Origin: CAG-488 sp051881315
GTDB lineage: Bacteria; Bacillota; Clostridia; Oscillospirales; Acutalibacteraceae
Assembly (NCBI GenBank): GCA_051881315.1
Contig: JBJEPQ010000028.1
Span: 1-39,354, forward strand
Direction: 5' to 3'
DNA: 39,354 nt
Numbering within the stretch: position 1 is the first letter of the stretch; each line of letters begins with the position of its first letter. The notes beneath the pieces are model-generated. The model was not told the DNA's origin. It searched no databases and saw only the letters and a program-made list of their open reading frames with translations. This document shows positions 31,592-39,354 of this stretch, piece by piece. The position numbers were made by a program, and so were the translations under genes.

Positions 31592-32335
31592 ATGGGACAG
31601 CCTGCGGTTGAGGTTAAGAATGTCAGTATTCTTTTCAATCTTAATAAAGAAAAAGTAGATAATTTAAAGGAATATTTTGTAAAGCTCATTACCCACAAGC
31701 TTATGTTTACGGAGTTCTGGGCGCTCAGGGATATTTCTTTCACCGTTGAAAAGGGCGAAAGGCTCGGAGTTCTCGGCTTCAACGGAGCCGGAAAGAGCAC
31801 CTTGCTCAAGACCGTTGCCGGAGTGCTCAAGCCGACTAAAGGCTCTGTCACAGTTCATGGTGTAATTGCCCCCTTGCTTGAACTCGGAGCAGGCTTTGAC
31901 AGCAACTATTCCGGCAAGGAAAACATTTTCCTTTACGGCGCTACAATGGGTTATTCGAGGAAGTATATTGAAAGCAAGTATGACGAGATCGTCGAGTTTT
32001 CCGAATTGAAGGATTTCATCGACGTCCCGGTAAAGAATTATTCTTCCGGTATGAGGGCAAGGCTCGGATTTGCTATTGCGACGGCAGTTGAGCCTGAGGT
32101 TCTTATTCTTGACGAGGTGCTTTCCGTCGGTGACGCCAAGTTCCGTCAAAAGAGCGAGAACAAGGTCAGAAGTATGTTTGACAAAGGCGTGACCGTGCTT
32201 TTTGTTTCTCACAGCACCGAGCAGGTAAGACGACTTTGCGACAAGGCCATCATACTCCAGAAAGGTCAGATTATCGCTTCGGGAGAGGTAAACGAGGTCT
32301 GTGACAAATACGATCAGATGGTTCAAAAAAAATAA
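31592..32335 (+). CDS. Polysaccharide/teichoic acid ABC exporter ATPase (TagH/Wzt-like)
   Basis: A 247-aa ATPase. Walker A is GFNGAGKSTLLKTVAGVLKP, the family-typical ELGAGFDSNYSGKENIFLYG follows, the signature is VKNYSSGMRARLGFAIATAV, Walker B LILDEVLSVGDAKF and the switch His in FVSHS. The N-terminus VEVKNVSILFNLNKEKVDNL matches TagH-type proteins. It lacks the long C-terminal extension of TagH and of carbohydrate-binding Wzt proteins. ATG 31592 is chosen because GAGAGGTGG lies upstream; the longer in-frame start at 31466 would overlap the permease gene by over 100 nt. Confidence 0.9.
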   Translation: MGQPAVEVKNVSILFNLNKEKVDNLKEYFVKLITHKLMFTEFWALRDISFTVEKGERLGVLGFNGAGKSTLLKTVAGVLKPTKGSVTVHGVIAPLLELGAGFDSNYSGKENIFLYGATMGYSRKYIESKYDEIVEFSELKDFIDVPVKNYSSGMRARLGFAIATAVEPEVLILDEVLSVGDAKFRQKSENKVRSMFDKGVTVLFVSHSTEQVRRLCDKAIILQKGQIIASGEVNEVCDKYDQMVQKK

Positions 32336-32368
32336 TTGTTTGGGGAAAGAAGAATATGGGAGCGTCGT

Positions 32369-33514
32369 ATGAAAAAAGTATTCTATTTTATTTATGCTGT
32401 GATTTTCAATTTTTTCAGCGTATTACCTTTAAAAAAGAATAAAGTTGTTTTTCTTTCTCCGCATAACGAGAATTTCAACGACAGTCTCGGCGCTGTAATG
32501 GAGGAGGTCATCAGGCGTGACGAGTTCCGTGTTGTCCTTATTTCGGGCAGGGATCTGAAGCTTGATACTTCCAATGTGAAAAAGATTTTTTCAAGCATCG
32601 GCAGGGCGATCTCTTTCTTCACCGTCAAGGCATATCATCTTGCAACGGCACATTACATTTTTCTGAACGATAATTTTATGCCGATGGGTAAGCTCCGTTT
32701 CAAGAAGAACGCCGTCATTACTCAGCTCTGGCACGCAGAGGGTGCTTTCAAGAAATTCGGTCTTGATATTGAACAGCCCGATGATGTCAGAGAGCTTGAA
32801 AAGAAGGGTAATGCAAAGCTTACATATGTTGTCTGCTCATCCGAGGAGGTTGCGCCGATCTATGCAAACGCCTTCGGCGTTTCCGATTACAAGGTGCTTC
32901 CGCTCGGCTCGGCAAGACTTGATTGGTTCGGTAAGGAAATAAATACCGACCGTCTCAGAGCCGATTTTGATAAAAAATATCCGATGTGCAAGGGCAAACA
33001 GCTTGCGCTTTATGCGCCGACCTTCAGGGATAATACGGCGGACGACGAGAGGATACTTGACAACTTCGATGTCGCTGCTTTCAACGAGCGTTTCGGTGAC
33101 AAATACGCCCTTTTAATCAGGCTTCATCCTCAGGTACATTCAAATGTCCGGATTCCCGACGGAGCGGTCGATGTCTGCGATTATGAAAATGTTACGGAGC
33201 TTATGCGGCTTTGCGACTTCCTGATAACCGATTATTCTTCGATCTGTATGGATTTTGCGGTTCAGGATAAACCCGTTTATTTCTACGCTTTCGATCTTGA
33301 CCGATACGAAAGGGACAGATCGTTTTATTTCGATTATGAGTCCTACGTTCCCGGTCCTGTTGCAAAGGATTTTCAGACCTTGCTCAATCTTATCAACAGC
33401 ACGGTTTCCGAAACATATCGGATGAGAAGATATGATTTTAATTATTCCAACTTCGGAACTCCCGACGGAAAAGCGGCGGAACGAATTGTTGACAGGATAA
33501 TTTATAACAAGTAA
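32369..33514 (+). CDS. CDP-glycerol:polymer glycerophosphotransferase (TagB/TagF-like)
   Basis: A 381-aa membrane-associated glycerophosphotransferase. The hydrophobic N-terminus (KKVFYFIYAVIFNFFSVLPL) is followed by the family motifs VVFLSPHNENFNDS, ITQLWHAEGAFKKFG, KQLALYAPTFRDN, LLIRLHPQVHSN and FLITDYSSICMDFAVQDKPV. It should transfer glycerol phosphate from CDP-glycerol to a lipid-linked acceptor. ATG 32369 is chosen because GGGAG lies about 6 nt upstream; an in-frame TTG at 32336 is an alternative. Last gene of the operon, before a terminator. It is a shorter relative of the C-terminal half of the fusion protein at 2677. Confidence 0.9.
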   Translation: MKKVFYFIYAVIFNFFSVLPLKKNKVVFLSPHNENFNDSLGAVMEEVIRRDEFRVVLISGRDLKLDTSNVKKIFSSIGRAISFFTVKAYHLATAHYIFLNDNFMPMGKLRFKKNAVITQLWHAEGAFKKFGLDIEQPDDVRELEKKGNAKLTYVVCSSEEVAPIYANAFGVSDYKVLPLGSARLDWFGKEINTDRLRADFDKKYPMCKGKQLALYAPTFRDNTADDERILDNFDVAAFNERFGDKYALLIRLHPQVHSNVRIPDGAVDVCDYENVTELMRLCDFLITDYSSICMDFAVQDKPVYFYAFDLDRYERDRSFYFDYESYVPGPVAKDFQTLLNLINSTVSETYRMRRYDFNYSNFGTPDGKAAERIVDRIIYNK

Positions 33515-33528
33515 ACAAGTTTATTTTT

Positions 33529-33560
33529 AATAGCCTTCCGCTTGGGAGGCTATTGTTTTT
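33529..33560 (+). terminator. Rho-independent terminator of the surface-polymer operon
   Basis: AATAGCCT (33529-33536) pairs with AGGCTATT (33547-33554), with an inner CC/GG, then GTTTTT. Confidence 0.82.
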
Positions 33561-33806
33561 ACTCTTTTTTTACAATTCAAAATCGGAATTAAAATATAGC
33601 AAAAATATTGCCTTACCGCAAAAATAAACCCTAAAAACATCAAACTTTGTTGTGTAAAAATATTTAATTTAAAGAAAATTGATGTAAATTATTGAATAAT
33701 ATTGTGCGGATATATAATTGTATGCTACAATTTTCGGCAACAGTAGAGGAGCATATCTTTTTACGGTTAATTGTGCAAATTCTTCTTTCAAACTGGAGGC
33801 CTTGGC
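33561..33806 (+). promoter_or_regulatory. AT-rich upstream region of the giant surface protein
   Basis: No gene is seen here. A possible promoter is TTGAAT (33692-33697), a 15-nt spacer and TATAAT (33713-33718); the short spacer makes it weak. The ribosome binding site CTGGAGG is at 33793-33799. The implied leader is about 85 nt. Confidence 0.45.
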
Positions 33807-36800
33807 ATGAGAAAAAAACTCGGCAAAATCGGAAAAAGCGTATTGAGCGTTATTTTATGCTTTACTATGCTTTTGACTACATTCTGTTTTTTCGATATCG
33901 GATCTGTGATATCCGAAGCAAGTGTAGGCATTAAAAGTTTTTCGAGCGGTGTTGATCCGGCGGTAACTTTTTATGTTCCCGAAACAATTTATCTTGCTCC
34001 CACATCCGGTACAATGAACACGTTTCAGTTTTATGTCGATCGTGAAAATGCTGTAAACGGAGAAAAGAGAACCGGTGAGAACACAACGGGAAATGTATTC
34101 TTCAAGTGTGATCAGGCGACAAGCGTTACGAGCATCACCTGTTCAGGCGCAACCGTATCACTCGGCGCAACCTCATCAAGCTCAAATACACTTTCCACCA
34201 CTATAAATTCAGGCTCAATCCCCACAGCTTTATCGCAAAACGGTACTACTACCTTAACATGGACTGTTAACTATGTTGTAAGCGGAAAAACCTTTACCGC
34301 AACTGCATACACCACGGTTTATGCGCCCTATGTAAATGCGGTTGCTCAGGGTTACGCAACACGTAATAAATCAGGTAAGGAAGCTTCAGTCGGCGGTATT
34401 ACTTGGGTAACGGGTATGCACGGTTATGTTGAGGGCAGATATGACGGCGGTGCGGACTGTACCGGCGGTATGAAGTATCAGCCTCTTCTTACGACAGAAA
34501 TTGATAAGAAAGATATCGGATATTCTCCATCCAGTAGTGCAGGCAACTACCTTTCATGGGACGGTAACGGCGACGGTTATGCCGGCTACTACAATACCAA
34601 TAACTCTAACGGCTCTCATACAGGTAAACGAAGCGGTGTTATTACCGTTGACGTCAGCCGTTATTCAAATTATAACAGCATCCCCAATGTCAGATACGGT
34701 CTTGACTATCTCGGTCAGCGTTGGTATTACGGCAGTAAGTATCAGAATATGATACTTTCAACATATAAGAACGGCGGTACGGAGTACACAGATTATAACG
34801 TCAGCCGTGATAACAGTAATTATGATGCAGGTACTCACATTCAGGGTGGCGGTTACCGTGACGGTTCGGTGGAATGGAGAACTTACTACAAGTTCAACAC
34901 CAGTATTCCGGTTGACTCAACACCTACGATAATCAAGGGTTATATCCATATTCAGGACCGTGACCACTCGGTTAAGGCAACAAACTACCTCTATTTTGAT
35001 ACCACAGTTGTTAATAAGTCAACCCTGCGTTCTCTTTATAATTCTAATGTCGGCAGCGGCCGTCAGTCGGGATGGTATACTTCCGACTCGTGGAATAACT
35101 ATATGTCAGCACTGTCTAATGCCGGTGCGGTTTTAGGTAATCCGTTAGCGGATGCGACTGCAATCAGCAATGCTGTTACAGAGCTTCAGAATAAAGAAAA
35201 CGCTCTTGTCCGTAATACAGGAACATTATCCGCTGTTCACAAGAGACATCCGAACTACGGCGCAGACTATAACGGAAATACAGGCTCTGCAATTATCGGC
35301 ACTTCGACCGAAAGCACATCTTACGGCTACGGCGATACGGTTTATGCAAACTATAACAGTATTGCAGGCTTCACAAAGAGCTATTACTCTGTAAACTACG
35401 GCTCAACCAATTATACAAGCGGCGTTCCTCAGGATTCCTCGCACAACAGCGATTATTACTTTAAATATGTTGATACCTCAAGTGTGAGCTGGACTTTCTA
35501 CTATATTCCCAACACTTATAACATCACCTATGATCCGAACGGAGGTACGTTTAACGGCACCACATCTACGAGTGCCACAACCGTTCTCTATCAGTCGAAA
35601 TTTACTGTCGGCAGTGTCGGCGGAAACACCCTTGCCGCTCCGACGCGTCCTGGCTGTACGTTCACAGGCTGGAAATGCAGTGCAAACGGTCAGGTTTACA
35701 GCAACGCTGCGGCCATCAACTGGAATTTCACTTCCAACGTAACGTTCACCGCCCAGTGGACATTTAATTACTATCATACATATTTTAATGAGAATCACGA
35801 CGGACTTGCCGCAAACCTCTTTACCCCCGGCTTGAGCGGTGATTTCACATATACGTCTACCGCTTCTGACGGTACGGCTTGCAGTCTGACGGTTTCTCAG
35901 ATCGGTGACGGCATCGTGAAGCTTAACGGAAGTCTTTCCGGAAACGTTGAAATCGGCAGATTTCCGTTAAAGGTTGAATCGGGAAAAACCTATACCGTCA
36001 GCTCCGAATATATTTCCGGAAGCACAAACAACGCGGGTTGTGTTGTTATCGACCTCACTAATTCATCGTACGGAAACACAGCGACAAGAAAAAATCTTGA
36101 TTTCCGTGCAGCAAATGCCAGCAAAACATATACCTTTACCGCCGATGATGCGGCAGAGATCGGAGGCTATAAATTCTGGGTATGGCATAACACAGGCGCA
36201 GGCACATATATAAGCTTTGATAACCTCATTGTCAAGCTCAGAATTGAGGAATCCGGCACAAGGACAAGCAGCGATATTTTCTCTGATTATCTTCAGTACG
36301 GCGGAACTTATGAATCTCTGCCAACTCCGTACAGAGAGGGTTATACCTTTGACGGTTGGTTTACTGCCGCATCGGGCGGAAATCAGGTCAAGGTAGGCTC
36401 TGCGACTCCGTATCAGAACACAACGCTCTATGCTCATTGGACGATCAATCAGTATAAGCTGACTTATGACAATGAATTTGATTTTGACAACTTTGATTTT
36501 GTCAACTCAACTTATCCCAAAACAAGCGGAGGATCTACGCTCACAGTTAATGAAAAAGAAAATTCAATTTCATTCACTTCAAGCAACGGAGACGATTATA
36601 CACGCACAGGTCAGGAAGGAACTCCTGCAAGCACGGGATATATGACACTTGTTCCCGGTCATACTTATGAGATTTCATATAGCTATACTGTCAGTCAGGC
36701 GGCATCTTTGAACTGCTACATTTTTGCTTACACTTCAACTGATTCAACAAGCTGGAGCGGTGATTTCAATAACACCGGAACAGGAACATATTATAATATA

Positions 36801-39354
36801 GGTACAAGCACTTCGGGAGCAACTTCCGGTACAATGACAGGTACATATAAAGTTCCTTCCGGCAGACCTTATGAAAAGCTCAGGTTTGGTACTACGACGC
36901 AGGGAACTACGGTCAAGTTTTACAATATCATTGTCCGTGATCTCACCGATCCGATGAATTACAAGGCTTCTGACGGAGTAAATCCGAGCCTTGACAAGAC
37001 TTCCGATACAGTCACATTCAAGGCAACTCAGAGCCCGCTCTCTACAATCAGCCGACAGGGTTACACGTTCAAGGGCTGGTTCCAAAGCTCGAACACATCA
37101 AACGGCAACGGCTACGGCACTCAGTACACAACTTCGACTGCAATGCCCGCAAGAGATGTTCCTCTCTTCGCACAGTGGGCGCTCAACGATTATCAGATCA
37201 TTATTAACCTCAATGCCGACAGCACCGACAACGCAACGATCGGCTCGTTCAATTACAACAAGGCTAATAACACAGCATCAACGGGTGCAATCGCCCTGAC
37301 CTCTGCAACCTCGGCACAGCAGACGGTTACGGGCAATATCGCAACGATCAACGCTGCCTACGGAACAAGCTTCACTCTGCCGATTCCGTCAAGACACGGC
37401 TTCACCTTTGTAGGTTGGTCTGCAAGCGCAACTCCGAACTACGCTTCCCTGACGAATAACGGAAATACCTCGGCTTCTTCTTACAGAGTCGGAGCAGGCG
37501 GAGTAACGCTCACGGCACAGTGGAAAAACAATTCTTATAACGTAACCTACGACTTTACGACCAACGGCGGTACATCGGCAACCAAGACAAGCGCAGTCGT
37601 TGATTACCGTTCGGCTATTGACCTCTCTCCTACAGCGACTAAGTCAGGCTGGGAATTTGTCGGCTGGAACACCAACAAGGATGCTACAACGGCTCTCAGC
37701 AGTCTTACAATGTCAACGAATGACGTTACGCTTTATGCGATTTATAAAAAGACGCTGACGGCGAACTTCTATTCGGGCATTAACAAGGCTACGAATAATC
37801 CCCAGTCCGTCACAATCTGGAACACCGCAACAAGCGCAACGGTAACTTCACCGACAACCTATACATCGGTATGGTCTTTCGTCGGCTGGACGACGGCAAC
37901 CACCGCAACCTCGTCTACCGCTTACATAGGAACGGGTGTCAGCGTTACGATTACTGCATCACAGGGTACGGTCAATTACTATGCTCTTTATAAACAGCTT
38001 CACACCTTAGTTTATGATGCAAACGGCGGATCGGGCGCACCGGCAAATACATCAACCTACGGTTATTACAATTCATATCCGACTCAGCAGAACGGTCAGC
38101 ATACGATCTCGTCAACCGTTCCGACTAAGACGGGTTATACCTTCGGCGGTTGGAACACCAATTCCTCAGGAACAGGTACAAACTATACCGCAGGTCAGAC
38201 CTATACAAACTCGTCCAGCAGAGATACACTTTATGCAAAGTGGACGGCTAACAAGCTGACAATCAAGTATAACGGCAACGGCTCAACAAACGGAAGTATG
38301 TCGGATCAGAGCTTTACCTACGATCAGGCGCAGAACCTTACTTCAAACGGCTTTGCAAAGCAGTACACTATTACTCTTAACGGCAACGGCGGAACAATTA
38401 ACGGATCAAGCGTTGTTACGGATACTGCAAAGTGGAGCTTCAACGGCTGGAACAGTGCGGCGAACGGAAGCGGAGCATATTCGTACTCTGACGGCCAGTC
38501 GGTCACAAATCCGTGCGGAATGTCAGGAAACAGCTCCTCTGCAACGCTTTACGCTCAGTGGTCGGTAGAGGATTACACACTCAAAACAGCAGTAAAAGAC
38601 GGTTATACACTCGTCGGCTGGGCAGATTCTTCGACCGCCGAAAAACCGACTTATACTGTAAATCAGACTTTTAAATTTACGTCGGACGCAACGTTCTATG
38701 CTGTCTGGGTTGAAACTGCGACAGCAAATGAGCGAGTAAGAGAATTTGAGGTCGTTACCGGAATTACGGTTACTAACAACGATCTTACCTATGAGACGAT
38801 CGCCACGACGGAAAAGAAATATGTTTACGTTAATGACGAGACATATTCGGCACTCTGCGAGGCTTATGATACCGCTTATAACAATTTCTTTTCAAGTAAG
38901 ACGATAGCAAACGCTTCCGCACTTGTTGACGCAAGAAATAATCTGAATGCTTATTCCGGTGATAATGTAGATGAAAAATTCAAATACGATACACCGATTA
39001 AGGATTACATCAACAATTTTGAAATTGAGTTTGCGTCAGGAGTAAGCAATCTTGTAACTCCCGGCAGGCATAATCTCGGCGAGATCAACCTTAACCACTA
39101 TACCGATGAAATCCTCGGTACCTCAGATATTTCGATTCTTAAACAGCTTGAAAAGGCAAACAAGGTAACATCTTCACTTCAGCAGAATGTTATCAACGAG
39201 GCTGTAAAGCAGATCGCAAAGGATTACATCACCTTCGGAGAAGTAAATAGCAACCCGACGATTGACTTCTATGAGACTCCGTCCTCCGTTGCTGAAATGC
39301 TCGGTTCAAGCAGTGATGTTGAAGCGGTAAACTATGTATATTCCGGCAAGGGCG
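33807..39354 (+). CDS. Giant secreted surface protein with InlB B-type repeats (incomplete, runs off window)
   Basis: Open from ATG 33807 (ribosome binding site CTGGAGG) for at least 1849 codons with no stop before the window ends. It has a signal peptide (about 1-38; KSVLSVILCFTMLLTTFCFF), a beta-rich N-terminal region (about 45-400), and a FIVAR-like helical module (about 403-467; SGWYTSDSWNNYMSALSNAG). A series of about nine degenerate InlB B/Flg_new repeats follows (about 573-1635), each ending in a GYTFxGW-type turn and an LYAxW-type strand, for example PTRPGCTFTGW and NVTFTAQW. Two related all-beta segments (about 658-815 and 890-1045) interrupt the series. A second FIVAR-like helical part follows (about 1671-1717). 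Adhesin or cell-wall roles are usual; the anchor would lie beyond the window. Confidence 0.88.
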   Translation, partial: MRKKLGKIGKSVLSVILCFTMLLTTFCFFDIGSVISEASVGIKSFSSGVDPAVTFYVPETIYLAPTSGTMNTFQFYVDRENAVNGEKRTGENTTGNVFFKCDQATSVTSITCSGATVSLGATSSSSNTLSTTINSGSIPTALSQNGTTTLTWTVNYVVSGKTFTATAYTTVYAPYVNAVAQGYATRNKSGKEASVGGITWVTGMHGYVEGRYDGGADCTGGMKYQPLLTTEIDKKDIGYSPSSSAGNYLSWDGNGDGYAGYYNTNNSNGSHTGKRSGVITVDVSRYSNYNSIPNVRYGLDYLGQRWYYGSKYQNMILSTYKNGGTEYTDYNVSRDNSNYDAGTHIQGGGYRDGSVEWRTYYKFNTSIPVDSTPTIIKGYIHIQDRDHSVKATNYLYFDTTVVNKSTLRSLYNSNVGSGRQSGWYTSDSWNNYMSALSNAGAVLGNPLADATAISNAVTELQNKENALVRNTGTLSAVHKRHPNYGADYNGNTGSAIIGTSTESTSYGYGDTVYANYNSIAGFTKSYYSVNYGSTNYTSGVPQDSSHNSDYYFKYVDTSSVSWTFYYIPNTYNITYDPNGGTFNGTTSTSATTVLYQSKFTVGSVGGNTLAAPTRPGCTFTGWKCSANGQVYSNAAAINWNFTSNVTFTAQWTFNYYHTYFNENHDGLAANLFTPGLSGDFTYTSTASDGTACSLTVSQIGDGIVKLNGSLSGNVEIGRFPLKVESGKTYTVSSEYISGSTNNAGCVVIDLTNSSYGNTATRKNLDFRAANASKTYTFTADDAAEIGGYKFWVWHNTGAGTYISFDNLIVKLRIEESGTRTSSDIFSDYLQYGGTYESLPTPYREGYTFDGWFTAASGGNQVKVGSATPYQNTTLYAHWTINQYKLTYDNEFDFDNFDFVNSTYPKTSGGSTLTVNEKENSISFTSSNGDDYTRTGQEGTPASTGYMTLVPGHTYEISYSYTVSQAASLNCYIFAYTSTDSTSWSGDFNNTGTGTYYNIGTSTSGATSGTMTGTYKVPSGRPYEKLRFGTTTQGTTVKFYNIIVRDLTDPMNYKASDGVNPSLDKTSDTVTFKATQSPLSTISRQGYTFKGWFQSSNTSNGNGYGTQYTTSTAMPARDVPLFAQWALNDYQIIINLNADSTDNATIGSFNYNKANNTASTGAIALTSATSAQQTVTGNIATINAAYGTSFTLPIPSRHGFTFVGWSASATPNYASLTNNGNTSASSYRVGAGGVTLTAQWKNNSYNVTYDFTTNGGTSATKTSAVVDYRSAIDLSPTATKSGWEFVGWNTNKDATTALSSLTMSTNDVTLYAIYKKTLTANFYSGINKATNNPQSVTIWNTATSATVTSPTTYTSVWSFVGWTTATTATSSTAYIGTGVSVTITASQGTVNYYALYKQLHTLVYDANGGSGAPANTSTYGYYNSYPTQQNGQHTISSTVPTKTGYTFGGWNTNSSGTGTNYTAGQTYTNSSSRDTLYAKWTANKLTIKYNGNGSTNGSMSDQSFTYDQAQNLTSNGFAKQYTITLNGNGGTINGSSVVTDTAKWSFNGWNSAANGSGAYSYSDGQSVTNPCGMSGNSSSATLYAQWSVEDYTLKTAVKDGYTLVGWADSSTAEKPTYTVNQTFKFTSDATFYAVWVETATANERVREFEVVTGITVTNNDLTYETIATTEKKYVYVNDETYSALCEAYDTAYNNFFSSKTIANASALVDARNNLNAYSGDNVDEKFKYDTPIKDYINNFEIEFASGVSNLVTPGRHNLGEINLNHYTDEILGTSDISILKQLEKANKVTSSLQQNVINEAVKQIAKDYITFGEVNSNPTIDFYETPSSVAEMLGSSSDVEAVNYVYSGKG

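Noticed and set aside
33692..33934. Plus-strand open frame of 80 codons before the giant protein
   Set aside because: It overlaps the signal peptide region of the giant gene in another frame and has no ribosome binding site; it covers the promoter region instead.
36063..36437. Minus-strand open frame inside the giant surface protein region
   Set aside because: The plus strand carries an uninterrupted frame of over 1800 codons with a signal peptide and repeats; this is a shadow.

Overview
The window looks like a chromosome segment of a Gram-positive, anaerobic Clostridia member, most like gut Oscillospiraceae/Ruminococcus. This is an inference from gene content: a flavin and iron-sulfur electron-bifurcation operon, teichoic-acid-type polymer genes, a greA-lysS pair, DUF4830 and TSCPD small proteins, and a giant InlB-repeat surface protein. 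SD-type ribosome binding sites and sigma-A-like promoters recur throughout. No rRNA, tRNA or CRISPR array was recognised.

Layout. 1-520: a repeat-derived intergenic region and a terminator. 521-2567 (minus): a CapA-like protein with a degenerate active site and a membrane protein. 2677-5280: a fusion of a family-2 glycosyltransferase and a CDP-glycerol glycerophosphotransferase. 5379-6605 (minus): a TSCPD-domain protein and three small unknown genes. 6663-9514: a YfcE-like phosphoesterase, a DUF4830 protein, a DMT-family transporter and a glycerophosphodiester phosphodiesterase. 9675-13945: three redox genes matching an Stn-type electron-bifurcating transhydrogenase. 14219-18191: potABCD polyamine ABC transporter, followed by a WG-repeat/SH3 protein and an RsuA-type pseudouridine synthase. 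20455-23003: greA and lysS. 23004-25491: a restriction-modification insertion. 25574-26941: a GNAT acetyltransferase and a DMT-family transporter. 26942-27578: MITE-like repeats. 27579-28988: an MFS transporter. 29220-33514: a surface-polymer operon (two glycosyltransferases, ABC permease, ABC ATPase, CDP-glycerol transferase). 33807 to the window end: an incomplete giant surface protein with InlB B-type repeats.

The most notable structure lies at the 3' end of lysS. A compact AT-rich XhoI/PaeR7I-like endonuclease and a beta-class DNA methyltransferase sit between two 471-bp direct copies of the lysS 3' end. The copies start exactly 2488 bp apart and differ at only 3 positions, all in the last 55 nt. 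Copy 1 completes an intact lysS. Copy 2 is a promoterless remnant that keeps the probable native terminator. The duplicated part encodes an interdomain linker and a Trbp111/EMAPII-like tRNA-binding domain fused to LysRS. The right junction falls in a conserved FPTMK-encoding stretch, and a related FPTMK-like sequence lies upstream of the R gene. This fits insertion with long target duplication, or integration of a cassette that carries a replacement lysS 3' end. No integrase or transposase is visible.

The remaining genes suggest a cell that balances NADH, NADPH and ferredoxin pools, imports polyamines, and builds an exported glycerol-phosphate-containing surface polymer.
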